64,000 nt of DNA from JACJXW01 sp964418125 (GTDB lineage: Bacteria; Bacteroidota; Bacteroidia; Chitinophagales; Saprospiraceae). The DNA is taken from assembly GCA_964418125.1 (NCBI GenBank), contig CAYQKY010000010.1:34525-98524 (forward strand), read 5' to 3'. Under the pieces are notes generated by a model, which searched no databases, was not told the origin of the DNA, and saw nothing but the letters and a program-made list of their open reading frames with translations. The position numbers and the translations under genes were made by a program. Positions 17,476-26,909 of this stretch are shown here, piece by piece; within the stretch, counting starts at the first letter, position 1; each line of letters starts with the position of its first letter.

Positions 17476-18303
17476 ATGAGCAAATCACGCAACAACTTCT
17501 ACCTCGCCAAATGGTACCTGGACTGCACGGATGATCACGGTAATACGGCCATTGGCCAGGCAGCTAATATGCGCTGGCATAACCGGGAAGTGCCTTATAC
17601 CGGCCTGCTGATGTACGAAGAAGGCAAAGGCGCTGCGGAACGCAGCCGCTTCGAAGACCTCAACTGGCCCAACCAGATGGGCGACCAGATCATCTGGGAA
17701 GACAGCTCTTTCGGCATTTCCGGTTGGTGGGAGGCCGATTCCCCTCCTCTTACCGCCCGCCTGTATCATTCCGAAAAAGGGTACGTCGACTGGCAATGCT
17801 TCCAACCCCGTTCTCGTGCCTTGTTTGACATTGCCGACGGGCCCATTATCAAGGGCCTGGGGTATGCCGAACGGCTGGTATTGACGGTAGAACCCTGGAA
17901 AATCCCAGTGGAACAGATCCGCTGGGGGCGTTACCTGTCGGAAGAGGACTACCTAATCTGGATAGAACTCCGCGGAGCGCCGCCCCGGCAGTGGGTATGG
18001 TACAACGGGGTGCCCGTTGAAGGGCCCGTTATTGAGGATGAGGCGGTCCACCTTCCGCAACTCGGCCTGCATCTGGAGCTGGGCAGTAGCAGCACCCTGG
18101 AAGAGGAGAAAAAAATACTGCATATCGTCCAGTCGCTGGTCGAGTATGTGCCGGGGTTCAACCGCACCGTTCCCCGTTTTTTCCTCCATGCCGGCGAACA
18201 CAAGTGGCGCAGCAGAGGGAAACTCATGGAACGCGGGCAGGTGAAAAACGAAGGCTGGGCCATCCATCAGCTGGTGGATTTCACCCGGGCGGAAGGAAGC
18301 TAA
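17476..18303 (+). CDS. Lipocalin-like protein, possibly CrtC/AttH-related
   Basis: This 275-residue cytoplasmic protein has no signal peptide. It is strand-rich with many Trp residues (KWYLDCT, FGISGWWEAD, QCFQPRS, RQWVWYNG). The block GLGYAERLVLTVEPWKIP resembles the G-x-GY-x-E element of carotenoid 1,2-hydratase/AttH lipocalin-like proteins. That link is tentative and the substrate is unknown. The gene is divergent from the SMC operon with a 285-bp gap in which I found no strong promoter match. Confidence 0.6.
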   Translation: MSKSRNNFYLAKWYLDCTDDHGNTAIGQAANMRWHNREVPYTGLLMYEEGKGAAERSRFEDLNWPNQMGDQIIWEDSSFGISGWWEADSPPLTARLYHSEKGYVDWQCFQPRSRALFDIADGPIIKGLGYAERLVLTVEPWKIPVEQIRWGRYLSEEDYLIWIELRGAPPRQWVWYNGVPVEGPVIEDEAVHLPQLGLHLELGSSSTLEEEKKILHIVQSLVEYVPGFNRTVPRFFLHAGEHKWRSRGKLMERGQVKNEGWAIHQLVDFTRAEGS

Positions 18304-18365
18304 GGCCGTTTTTAGAGCTTTTTTGGAAATGTGTGTCTTAAAAAGCAAAAATCCTTTGTTTTAAC

Positions 18366-18402
18366 CGAACAGCGAACAGCGAACAGCGAACATCGAACAG
18401 CG
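18366..18402. repeat. 7-bp word array, 5 units of CGAACAG
   Basis: Five units of CGAACAG, one with a single change (CGAACAT), end six bases before the 5-oxoprolinase stop. This is one of the short word arrays that abut gene ends in this window. Confidence 0.85.
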
Positions 18403-18407
18403 CCTCT

Positions 18408-21400
18408 TTAGACAGGCTCTCCCCATCCCCCGCCTCCCGGCGTCTTAATAACGATCCTGTCTCCGGCCTCCGCTTCTGCCGAATCGACGCCCTGCAGCGG
18501 TACTCTTTCTCCGTTTTTCCGTATGAGATACTGCTCTCCCGCCTGTCCCGCTTCTCCCCCCACCATCCCATACGGCTCCTCCACCCGGTGCTGGCTGAGG
18601 AGGGTCACTTCCATGGGCTCCAGGAATTCCACCTCCCGGATTATTCCATCGCCCCCGCAGTACAATCCCTTTCCGCCGGAGCCTTCCCGCCGCGCGAAGC
18701 GGTGCAGGCGCACCGGATATCGGAATTCCAGCTCTTCCGGATCGGTGATCCTGGTGTTGGTCATGTGCTGGTGGACGGCGGAGCGCCCGTGGAAGCCCGG
18801 CCCGGCGCCGGCGCCCCCGCCGATGGTCTCGTAGTAGCCGAAGCGGGCGTTGCCGAAGAGGAAGTTGTTCATGGTTCCCTGGCTGCAGGACGCCAACCCG
18901 AAGGCTTTGAGCAGGGTGTCCACCAGGCGCTGGCTCACTTCGGTATTTCCGCCGGCCACCGCCGGGCAAAGGCGGGCGTCGTCCTCAAAAAGAGGATTGA
19001 GGAAGGTCTCCGGCAATTCGATCTTTACCTGCTCCATCAACCCCTCGTTGAGAGGGATCTCCTTTTGGCAGAGCAGGCGAAGGACATAGATCACGGCGCT
19101 ATAGACGATGGAGATGTTGGCGTTCAGGTTGTGCGGATGAGGCGTTCCTGTTCCGGTAAAGTCGATCAATATCCCCGGCCCTTCAATGGCGATCTTTACC
19201 CGGATGGGGCGCCCGTCATCCATATGTTCCTCGGCTTCGAACACGCTGCCCTGCCAGGGCCGAAGGGCGTCTCGCAGGCTGTCGGCCGCCAGGGCCTTGA
19301 GCTGGCCCATATAGTGGCGTACTTTTCCCAGGCCATGGGTATTTACCAACCGTTGCAAGGCAGCCTCGCCGGTGCGCAGGGCCGCCAGGGCGGCGTTAAT
19401 ATCCGCCAGGTTCTCTTCCAGGGAACGAGTGGGGTAAGGGGCTTCCGTAAGGAGAGCCCTTATCCCGTCCCAATCCACCTTTCCTCTTCTCGCCAGGTAG
19501 GTTGGTGGAATGGCCACGCCTTCTTCCGCCAGGGCAGTGGCATCAGGGGGCATGGAGCCGGGCCGCTTGCCGCCGATCTCGGCATGGTGGGCGCGGTTGA
19601 CGGCATAGCCGATGAGCTGGCCCGCTTCAGTGAAGATGCCGCTGAGCAGGGTCACATCCGGCAGGTGGGAGCCGCCGTATTTGGGGTGGTTGGTGATGAT
19701 GACGTCGCCGGGCCGCAATTCCAGCTTTTCCAGCACCAGGCGGGCACAGATGCCCAGGCTGCCCAGGTGGACCGGAATGTGGGGGGCGTTGACGAGCAGC
19801 TCCGCATCGGCGTCGAGCAGGGCACAGGAGAAATCGAGCCGCTCCTTGATGTTGACGGAAAAGGCGGTACGCTGCAACTGGGCGCCCATCTCTTCGGCGA
19901 TGGCGGAGAAGCGGTTGGTAAACAGCTCCAGCTCGACGGACTCCTTGAGCTGCTGTCCCTGTCGCCCTTTTTTCTGTTGCAACTCCAGGACGGCATTTTT
20001 CCCTTTATACATCAGCAGGCGCCAGCCCGGCTCGATGAAGGCAGTGGAGGAAGGGTTGAGCAGCAGGGCGGGGCCTTCAATCACGGCGCCCTCCAGCAGT
20101 TGATTCCAGTAAAATATGGGGAAGGCAGTGTCTGTGTTCTGCCTTTGTGGTTCGGGCTGGTGAGTTCGGTGTGGAGGCTCCGTACGGCGGCTTTCCTGCG
20201 CTTTGCTGGCAGCCACTACCTTCAGGCTTTCCACTTCGATGGCCCTGCCTTCGGGAAAGTGGCCGAAGAGGCGCTTGTAGTGTTGCCGGAAATCTTTTTT
20301 CAGCTGCTGCGGATCGTGGTATTCCACTTCCAGGGTACTGTCCTGTCCTTTGAAGCGCAGGTAGGCCCAGGTGTGGCGGATGGCGATGTCTTCCGGGGGG
20401 AAGCCTTCGGCCTGCAATTGCCGGACGGCCTGATGGTTTAATTGTTGGCGGAGGGCGGGCAGCTCGTTCTGTACCTCTTCCAGAGTTTGCAGTATTTGTC
20501 GTTCCGCCAGGCGTTCTACCTGTGCCTGCCCCATGCCATAGGCGCTGAGCAGGCCGCCGTCGTAGGGCAGGATGATGGTGTCGATGCCTAACAGCTCCGC
20601 GATTTTACAGGCGTGAAGGCCGCCGGCGCCGCCAAATGCCAGCAAGGCGTAATCGGCGGGGTCAAACCCTTTGGCTACCGAAATGCGGCGGATGGCCTCC
20701 GCCATTTTTTCGTTTGCGATCTGTTCGAAGCCTCGCAATAGTTCTTCTTCGGTATGCGGCTCACCGGTAGCGGCCTCTATGGCGGCCTTCACCTCCAGCA
20801 GGGCCTGCCGGGCCTTTTCCCGGCTGATGGGGATGCCCATTTCCGAGGGGTCCAGTTTACCGAGCAACAGGTTGATGTCGGTAATGGCGAGAGGGCCGCC
20901 GGCGCCGTAACAGGCCGGGCCGGGGTCGGCGCCGGCGCTTTCCGGGCCTACTGTCAGCTTCTGCCCGTCGAAAGAGCAGATGGAGCCGCCGCCGGCAGCG
21001 ACGGTCTCGATGGCCAGGCAGGGGCTAAGCATACTGATCTCGCCTACCCGTGTGGTGTATTCGTAATCGTACTGGCCGTCATAGCGGGCGGCGTCGGTGC
21101 TGGTGCCCCCCATATCGAGGGTGAGCACTTTGCCGTAACCCAGTTGCCGGGCGATGGCGGCAGAGCCCACCACGCCGCCTGCCGGGCCGCTGAGCAGGCT
21201 GTCTTTGGGGTGGAACAGATCGGCGCCCACCAGTCCGCCGGCACTCGTCATGATGCGAAGCTGCTGGCCCTCTCCCAACCGTTCCCGGATATGGGAGAGG
21301 TATTCGTGGATAACAGGCGACAGGTAGGCGTTGGCCAGAGCGGCCTGCGCCCTCGGCAGCAACTTGATGGAGGATGTCAGGTGTTGGGACAGAGACAGAA

Positions 21401-22175
21401 AGGGGATGCCTGCCTGCCGGAGGGCCTCGCCGAGTTGCTGTTCATGGGCTGGGTTGCGGTAGGCATGCAACAGGGCAATGGCCACCGAGCGGCAGCCGCT
21501 CTGATGTACGTTCTGCACAATACGCCTGACCTCTTGTCCTGTCAAAGGTTCGATCACTTTACCCCGTGCATCCAGCCGTTCGGCCACCTCGATCACCGTT
21601 CGGTAGAGACGGGGCGGTTCGGGAATATCCAGTTGGAAGAGGTGGGGGCGTTGCTGGGTGCCGATGTAAGGCAGGTCACCAAAGCCCCTGGTAATGAGCA
21701 GGGCGACGGCGGCCCCCTTGCGCTCCAACAGGGCGTTGGTGCCCTTGGTGGAGCCCAGGCGCATGCGGACGGGGGGCAGGGGCTTGTCCAGTGGTGTGGC
21801 GGTGGCCAGGCGGGCGGCGAGGATGGGCGCTTCCTCTCCGGCGGTAATCTCAAAGGGAACCGGGCCGGAAAGCGAAATGTTTTTGGAGAGGCGCATCCGG
21901 TTTTGCCCGAGGCGGGTTTCCAATACCTTCAACGACTTCGCCGGATTATCGAGCAGGCAGAGAGAATATCCATTAAAAATATCTGCCTCTACCGGCCAGT
22001 TGTGTTCCACCCTGAACCATCCACCCTCCATTTTTTCTGCAATTCTTCCACGGAGCCGGCTGTTGCTCAGCACTTTGATACGCCGGATGCGGCCATCCGG
22101 GCCGGTAGCGATACAATCGGTAAAGGTGCCGCCGGTGTCGATGTGCAGGCGCCAGGGTGGTAAAGAAGTACTCAT
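18408..22175 (-). CDS. 5-oxoprolinase (hydantoinase A/B fusion)
   Basis: The ATP-dependent enzyme opens 5-oxoproline to glutamate; close relatives act on hydantoins. The 1255-residue protein is a full-length fusion. The HyuA half begins with HIDTGGTFTDCI (11-22), has the ASKHA phosphate motif LTLDMGGTSTDAA, and continues with DPGPACYGAGGP and LLAFGGAGGLHACKIA. The HyuB half starts near residue 750 (ELFTNRFSAIAEEMG) and contains NHPKYGGSHLPDVTLLS and GTGTPHPHNLNANISIV. The length matches eukaryotic and bacterial OPLAH. It is a single gene with no partner. Confidence 0.9.
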   Translation of the reverse strand: MSTSLPPWRLHIDTGGTFTDCIATGPDGRIRRIKVLSNSRLRGRIAEKMEGGWFRVEHNWPVEADIFNGYSLCLLDNPAKSLKVLETRLGQNRMRLSKNISLSGPVPFEITAGEEAPILAARLATATPLDKPLPPVRMRLGSTKGTNALLERKGAAVALLITRGFGDLPYIGTQQRPHLFQLDIPEPPRLYRTVIEVAERLDARGKVIEPLTGQEVRRIVQNVHQSGCRSVAIALLHAYRNPAHEQQLGEALRQAGIPFLSLSQHLTSSIKLLPRAQAALANAYLSPVIHEYLSHIRERLGEGQQLRIMTSAGGLVGADLFHPKDSLLSGPAGGVVGSAAIARQLGYGKVLTLDMGGTSTDAARYDGQYDYEYTTRVGEISMLSPCLAIETVAAGGGSICSFDGQKLTVGPESAGADPGPACYGAGGPLAITDINLLLGKLDPSEMGIPISREKARQALLEVKAAIEAATGEPHTEEELLRGFEQIANEKMAEAIRRISVAKGFDPADYALLAFGGAGGLHACKIAELLGIDTIILPYDGGLLSAYGMGQAQVERLAERQILQTLEEVQNELPALRQQLNHQAVRQLQAEGFPPEDIAIRHTWAYLRFKGQDSTLEVEYHDPQQLKKDFRQHYKRLFGHFPEGRAIEVESLKVVAASKAQESRRTEPPHRTHQPEPQRQNTDTAFPIFYWNQLLEGAVIEGPALLLNPSSTAFIEPGWRLLMYKGKNAVLELQQKKGRQGQQLKESVELELFTNRFSAIAEEMGAQLQRTAFSVNIKERLDFSCALLDADAELLVNAPHIPVHLGSLGICARLVLEKLELRPGDVIITNHPKYGGSHLPDVTLLSGIFTEAGQLIGYAVNRAHHAEIGGKRPGSMPPDATALAEEGVAIPPTYLARRGKVDWDGIRALLTEAPYPTRSLEENLADINAALAALRTGEAALQRLVNTHGLGKVRHYMGQLKALAADSLRDALRPWQGSVFEAEEHMDDGRPIRVKIAIEGPGILIDFTGTGTPHPHNLNANISIVYSAVIYVLRLLCQKEIPLNEGLMEQVKIELPETFLNPLFEDDARLCPAVAGGNTEVSQRLVDTLLKAFGLASCSQGTMNNFLFGNARFGYYETIGGGAGAGPGFHGRSAVHQHMTNTRITDPEELEFRYPVRLHRFARREGSGGKGLYCGGDGIIREVEFLEPMEVTLLSQHRVEEPYGMVGGEAGQAGEQYLIRKNGERVPLQGVDSAEAEAGDRIVIKTPGGGGWGEPV

Positions 22176-22348
22176 GGGGTAAAAATAAGGATATGCTGGT
22201 TGCCACGCTATGGGCAGCTGAATAAAAGAGTTGGAGGCGGCTTACAAGAGCCAATTTGCAAAAAAGCAAATACCCAAAACATTGTAAATTAGTTTTATAT
22301 GCACTTTGTAGTGGCGAAGCCACAATTGGCAGAAAGTAGCTTATTTAC

Positions 22349-22380
22349 TTGCATTCTACTTTCCGGCTTAGTTATATTTG
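22349..22380 (+). promoter_or_regulatory. Promoter of the TPR gene (TTG - 21 bp - TATATTTG)
   Basis: A -33 TTG at 22349-22351 and a perfect -7 TATATTTG at 22373-22380 are 21 bases apart, matching the Bacteroidota promoter. The ATG of the TPR gene follows 28 bases downstream. Confidence 0.6.
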
Positions 22381-22408
22381 TTGAATAAGTATTAAAATAG
22401 AAAGCGTT

Positions 22409-23257
22409 ATGCAAGAACCGTCCCAGGAGCTAAGAGTGCTGTACGAGGAGGCCCGCCAATACGAGGCAGCCCGGGACCATTACAATGCCGTGAAGTTGTA
22501 CAAGCGCATTGTAAAGGAGGCCCGCCATTGGGCGGAGCCCGTGATCCGGCTGGGAGAGATCTACAAATACCGACAGGAGTGGAAGCCGGCGCTGTACTAC
22601 AATAAAAAAGCCGTTTCTCTGGATGCCGGCAACCAATCTGCCTGGTGGAACGTGGGCATAGCCGCCACTGCTATGAAAAAAGGGCGCCTGGCCCGGAATG
22701 TATGGGCGAAATTCGGCATGACGGCCGACGAGCCGACACTGGGCCCGGTGTCGGTGCGCCTGCATTGCCAGGGACAGTTCGAGATCCTGTGGGCGAGCCG
22801 TCTGGGGCCGGCGCGGGCCGTCATTCGCAACATTCCGCACCCGCGGTCGGGGCGCCGGTATGGCGATATTGTCCTTTTCGATAATGCGGTTCGGGGGTAT
22901 CATACGTCCGATGCTTATCGCCTGCCGGTATTCGACGAACTGGGCCTGCTCAAGCGGTCTCACTATAAGACGTTCTCCTGTGTCCTGCAGTCGCCGGATA
23001 GCAAGGATATAAGGAGCCTTCAGAGCCTGTGCCGGGAGGAGCGCCTGGGGTTTGAGGTCTGGGCCAATGCCTCCCGTGCTTTTGCCTCCCAGTATTTTGG
23101 CGATACTCCTGAATATTATTTTCATAATTTTGAGGCGCAAACAGAACTGCTGGTTGCCGTCGCTGCCCCCGATCAGAAATTGGCCCTGGAAGTGCTGGAT
23201 TCGTGGAAGGTGATCAGCCTGAAGGGCTATACGAATTTTGAGGTGCACCGGGTGTGA
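22409..23257 (+). CDS. TPR protein with an unrecognised C-terminal domain
   Basis: The 282-residue protein has two or three TPR-like repeats at residues 1-100 (AARDHYNAVKLYKRIVKEA; EWKPALYYNKKAVSLDAGN; AWWNVGIAATAMKK). The rest is a mixed alpha/beta domain (PVSVRLHCQGQFEILWASRL through to KGYTNFEVHRV) that I do not recognise. There is no signal peptide. The promoter and start are clear. Role unknown; TPRs suggest protein binding. Confidence 0.75.
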   Translation: MQEPSQELRVLYEEARQYEAARDHYNAVKLYKRIVKEARHWAEPVIRLGEIYKYRQEWKPALYYNKKAVSLDAGNQSAWWNVGIAATAMKKGRLARNVWAKFGMTADEPTLGPVSVRLHCQGQFEILWASRLGPARAVIRNIPHPRSGRRYGDIVLFDNAVRGYHTSDAYRLPVFDELGLLKRSHYKTFSCVLQSPDSKDIRSLQSLCREERLGFEVWANASRAFASQYFGDTPEYYFHNFEAQTELLVAVAAPDQKLALEVLDSWKVISLKGYTNFEVHRV

Positions 23258-23331
23258 GGTTGAAAATGGGTATAGTGCTATATTGCTGAGGAGCTTTATT
23301 GTAATGCTGTTGTGAGCGCGGCCTGCGGTTG

Positions 23332-23495
23332 AGAGCATGTTTGGAGGCCACCCTTTGGACTAAAAAAGGCCACTTTTTCGGTGACACTTCGTTCCTTTCC
23401 TTGGCCGTACCTCCGGGTACGCCCTTCGAAAAGCGCCTCGTTTCACCGAAAAATTGACACTTTTCGTCTCCAAAAGCGGCCTCCAAACATGCTCT
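23332..23495. repeat. Long imperfect hairpin element 1 (164 bp)
   Basis: The termini are a perfect 18-bp inverted repeat, AGAGCATGTTTGGAGGCC and its complement. The interior is also palindromic: TTTTTCGGTGA pairs with TCACCGAAAAA, and the tip is the hairpin GTACC-TCC-GGGTAC. The element lies alone between two plus-strand genes. Its outer arm shares GTTTGGAGG and a CGAAAA...TGTCA stretch with the element at 36981-37168, so the two look related. Confidence 0.8.
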
Positions 23496-23527
23496 GAATA
23501 CCAGATGTATATCACCATATCGAAGGG

Positions 23528-24205
23528 ATGAAAATGAGAAAACCTGCTAAAAACCCGTGGCTGTTCCTGGCCATCCTAGTGTTATCCATTGGCGGATGTA
23601 ATTCCGATGATAAAAAGGCAGACGGAAGCTCAGCCAACGCTACAGAGAATACAGAACAACCGCCTGCTCCCTCTGCGGATTTTACCATCGTGCCCGGGCA
23701 GCGGGTAGGAGGGATAAAGGCCACTTCTACGGAGGCCGACATCAAGGCGCTTTACGGAGATGATAATGTGGAATACCGTTCCGTATACATCGGCGAGGGG
23801 GAATCCCAGCCCGGCATCGCCGTTTTTCCGAACACCGACAATGAACTGGAGATCGTCTGGGATATCGCCGCTGCGACCGGGAACCCCGAGTTCATCCGCA
23901 TCAGCAAGGAGCATACCGAATGGCATACCGTTGAGGGCGTCACAGTGGGCACTGCGCTGGAAGAACTGGAAAAGATCAACGGTAAGCCTTTCCAGCTTTA
24001 TGGTTTCGGCTGGGACTACGGCGGCCTGGTCAGTGACTGGATGGGCGGCCGGCTGAACAGCCACCTCATCATTGCCCTGGAACCGGCAGATTGGGAGAAG
24101 GTAGGGCCGGAAGTATCGGGGGACGTAACCTTTTCCTCGAACGGCACGGAGGTGAGGGAACTGGGGGCGAAAGTGGCCTCGATGGTGGTGACGTTCGGGA
24201 ATTAG
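23528..24205 (+). CDS. Lipoprotein of unknown function
   Basis: The 225-residue protein has a lipoprotein signal with lipobox SIGGC near residue 24, then a linker rich in Ser, Asp, Glu and Pro. The mature domain includes PGQRVGGIKATSTEADIK, where the G-x-x-x-T-T-x-x-D-L pattern resembles periplasmic domains found twice in some Bacteroidota lipoproteins. A TVGTALEELEKINGKPFQ stretch repeats the same pattern. I do not recognise a function. Start at 23528; MRKPAK at 23534 is equally possible. Confidence 0.75.
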   Translation: MKMRKPAKNPWLFLAILVLSIGGCNSDDKKADGSSANATENTEQPPAPSADFTIVPGQRVGGIKATSTEADIKALYGDDNVEYRSVYIGEGESQPGIAVFPNTDNELEIVWDIAAATGNPEFIRISKEHTEWHTVEGVTVGTALEELEKINGKPFQLYGFGWDYGGLVSDWMGGRLNSHLIIALEPADWEKVGPEVSGDVTFSSNGTEVRELGAKVASMVVTFGN

Positions 24206-24298
24206 ACTCTTTTTCAGCAGTCTCCTGACAATAGCTTTTTTGCGACACCTACGGCCGGGCAGATTTTTTACATTACAGGATAAAAAATTTTGCATATC

Positions 24299-26026
24299 AT
24301 GAACCGGCTCATCACCATCCTTTTTGTCTTATCTTTAAATGATGGGTTCTCCCAGGCGCCCCAGGTAACTACCCATTTCCCTTCCAATCTGGAAAATTCC
24401 GCTGCTGCTCAGGAAAAGATCACCATTGACTTCGATTTGCCGCTAGACGAAACCACTATCCATTCCGGGACGGTGAAAGTGTTCGGCCGCTGGTCGGGCC
24501 CTCTGGCAGCCTCGTTACAGCTGGCCAACGGCGGGCAACGCATCGAGATTCTTCCCGACGAACCCTTCATCGCCGGGGAGTGGGTAACTGTGAACCTAAC
24601 CCGGGATATCCAAAGTGCCGGCGGAGTGGCGATGGGCCGGGGTTACAGATGGAACTTCTGGGTGGCCACCGCCGAAAGCAGCCTTCAGCAATACCCTGTT
24701 GATACTATCGTATTGCGCCAGCCTGGTGAAGAGTACCTCCAAACCTACGGCGCCTACGCCGGCGATGTGAACAACGACGGCTTTTCCGACCTGGTGGTGG
24801 TCAATGAATTTGTGGATGACCTCCGGATACTGTTGAACGACGGCGCAGGCAACTACACCGATTTCACCATAATTCCGATGGGCAACCTCCTGCCCAGCCC
24901 GAATGAAGGGGCCGATTTCGACGGCGACGGAGAGATCGACCTGGCGGTCAGCACCGCTCACCAGAATGAAGTTCGGGTTCTGTTCGGCGACGGCCAGGGC
25001 GGATTCACTCCGCCCGAAGTCTATTACACCGATGAGGGCGCCCGGGGCCTGGTGGTCCTCGATTGCAACGGCGATGGCCACGACGATATCTTTATTACCA
25101 ACCGTATTGCCGGCAACCTGTCGCTGCTGGTCAATGACGGAACCGGGCAGTTTACGGTAGAATCCATGGATACCGACGGAAGCGGCGAGACTTCCTGTGC
25201 CGTGGCCGACGCCAATAACGACGGCTTTCCCGATATCTTCATCGGCATGTTCACCAACCCCGAGCTTGCGCTGCTTTTAGGTGATGGCCAGGGCGGCTTC
25301 ACCCTTTCCGACAGGGCGCCTGTCACCGGAAGCCCCTGGATGATCGCTACCGCCGACCTCAATGGCGACGGCTTTGCCGATGTGGCTTCCGCCAACTCCA
25401 ACGGCAACCGCCTGGCGGTCGCTTTCGGTGATGGCGCCGGGCAACTCTCTGCACCCACTCATTATACCCATTCCACCTTGCGCTTCCCCCTCGCCATCGA
25501 CCTGGGCGACCTGGACGGAGACGGGGATATTGACATCGTGACCAGCAACTATTCCGGCCCTACTTTTGCCGTTTTCGAGAACGACGGCGCCGGTAATTTT
25601 TCGGTAGCCTCCATCCTTCCTTCCCCGGACCTGGCCTCCTGCGCCATCATCCATGACCGCGATAACGACGGCGACCTCGACATCAGCGGTACGGATGAAG
25701 GGGTGGATGAGATCGTGCTATTTGAAAACCCCGGTATTGTAAATACTGTCCGGGAAGGCGCTGAAGCGGCGCTTTCCGCGGTGCTTTTATCCAATCCCTG
25801 CCGGGGGGACTGCGGGCTGGGCCTGGATCTTGAGGAAATGGGGGAGGTGAGGCTGAGTATGTTTAATGCTCGGGGCCAGGCCGTCTATCGCCGCAGTTTT
25901 GGCCGCCTGCCGGCAGGAAAGCACCGTTTAAGCTGGCCGGTGGAAGGCCTGGCAGCGGGGGCGTATTTCCTGAAGCTGGAGGCCGGGGAGAAGCAATGGG
26001 CCGGCCGCCTGGTGGTTGACGATTAG
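24299..26026 (+). CDS. T9SS-secreted FG-GAP/VCBS repeat protein
   Basis: This 575-residue protein is exported by Sec and then by the type IX system. It has a signal peptide (MNRLITILFVLSLNDGFSQ) and an Ig-like domain (about 25-125). Seven calcium-binding FG-GAP-type repeats follow (GDVNNDGFSDLVV, ADFDGDGEIDLAV, LDCNGDGHDDIFI, DANNDGFPDIFIG, ADLNGDGFADVAS, GDLDGDGDIDIVT, DRDNDGDLDISG), forming an integrin-like propeller. The C-terminal 80 residues are a type A sorting domain (LSMFNARGQAVYRR ... GAYFLKLEAGEKQWAGR). The ligand is unknown. It is likely surface-bound or released. Confidence 0.87.
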   Translation: MNRLITILFVLSLNDGFSQAPQVTTHFPSNLENSAAAQEKITIDFDLPLDETTIHSGTVKVFGRWSGPLAASLQLANGGQRIEILPDEPFIAGEWVTVNLTRDIQSAGGVAMGRGYRWNFWVATAESSLQQYPVDTIVLRQPGEEYLQTYGAYAGDVNNDGFSDLVVVNEFVDDLRILLNDGAGNYTDFTIIPMGNLLPSPNEGADFDGDGEIDLAVSTAHQNEVRVLFGDGQGGFTPPEVYYTDEGARGLVVLDCNGDGHDDIFITNRIAGNLSLLVNDGTGQFTVESMDTDGSGETSCAVADANNDGFPDIFIGMFTNPELALLLGDGQGGFTLSDRAPVTGSPWMIATADLNGDGFADVASANSNGNRLAVAFGDGAGQLSAPTHYTHSTLRFPLAIDLGDLDGDGDIDIVTSNYSGPTFAVFENDGAGNFSVASILPSPDLASCAIIHDRDNDGDLDISGTDEGVDEIVLFENPGIVNTVREGAEAALSAVLLSNPCRGDCGLGLDLEEMGEVRLSMFNARGQAVYRRSFGRLPAGKHRLSWPVEGLAAGAYFLKLEAGEKQWAGRLVVDD

Positions 26027-26120
26027 TTTGGCTTCTTTAGTTTTATGCGAATAAAAAACCTTCAAATCCACTGATTATCTTATTTTTAAAGCCCATCTGA
26101 AAACCTCAAAAATCACAGTC

Positions 26121-26897
26121 ATGAACGAGAACCAGCAAAGAAAGCTTGAAGAAGTACTCGAGTACGGATACGAATTTCATTTTGGCAGCTACCTCAGCAA
26201 AGGGCTGGAGCTCTTTCAGAAGAATGCAGGCGAGTTTATCGGGTTTGCTTTCGTGGCGGGGATCATCATTACGGTTGCCAGCCTGATCCCCTTTATCGGG
26301 TCGGTTGCCAGCGGATTTTTCCTGTCGCCGGCGCTGACGGTGGGAGCCTATCTGGTGGCACACAAACTGAACAAGGGAGAAAGAACGGAGTTCGGCGACT
26401 TTTTCAAAGGTTTTGATTTCATCGGGCCGCTGGCAGCAGCCACCTTCCTGGTTACCCTCATCGTAATGGCGAGCCTCATTCCGCTGTTCCTGGCCATGGG
26501 CGCTTCGGAGCTTTGGGCCTGGATATCGGAATTTCAGCCGGGGCCATTCGGTATGGACGATCCGCCGGAGTTTCCGGCATGGGGCGTATTATTCCTGCTT
26601 CCTGCCCTCTATCTGGGCGTTGCCTACAACTGGGCCACCCTATTCATCGCTTTTTACCGCATGGGCCCCTGGGAAGCGATGGAAATGAGCCGGAAACTGA
26701 TCACCAAACAGTGGGCAATCATCTTTCTGTATATTCTGGCCTTGGGCCTTTTAGCCGCCTCCGGTATCATCCTTTTGTTTATCGGGATCTTTGTGACCTA
26801 CCCGATCATGCTGTGCGCGCAGTATGCGGCCTTTGCCGATGTTACGCGCCTGATGGAAGAGAGTGAGAGTGACATCACGGAGCACCTGGTCGACTGA
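26121..26897 (+). CDS. Multi-pass membrane protein of unknown function
   Basis: The 258-residue protein has a short soluble N-terminus and about five membrane segments (for example FIGFAFVAGIIITVASLIPF and IGPLAAATFLVTLIVMASLI). The IGSVASGFFLSPALTVGAYL stretch and the motif PWEAMEMSRKLITKQW resemble the DUF4013/DUF975-like group of integral membrane proteins. That is a weak match. It is single and convergent with the VWA gene. Confidence 0.72.
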   Translation: MNENQQRKLEEVLEYGYEFHFGSYLSKGLELFQKNAGEFIGFAFVAGIIITVASLIPFIGSVASGFFLSPALTVGAYLVAHKLNKGERTEFGDFFKGFDFIGPLAAATFLVTLIVMASLIPLFLAMGASELWAWISEFQPGPFGMDDPPEFPAWGVLFLLPALYLGVAYNWATLFIAFYRMGPWEAMEMSRKLITKQWAIIFLYILALGLLAASGIILLFIGIFVTYPIMLCAQYAAFADVTRLMEESESDITEHLVD

Positions 26898-26909
26898 TCG
26901 CCCCTGGGG

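Noticed and set aside
18588..20441. Plus-strand ORF of 617 codons
   Set aside because: It lies antisense to the 5-oxoprolinase gene, whose motifs are continuous. Long antisense frames are common in GC-rich genes.
23214..23486. Minus-strand ORF of 90 codons
   Set aside because: It is the translation of hairpin element 1 and overlaps the end of a real gene.
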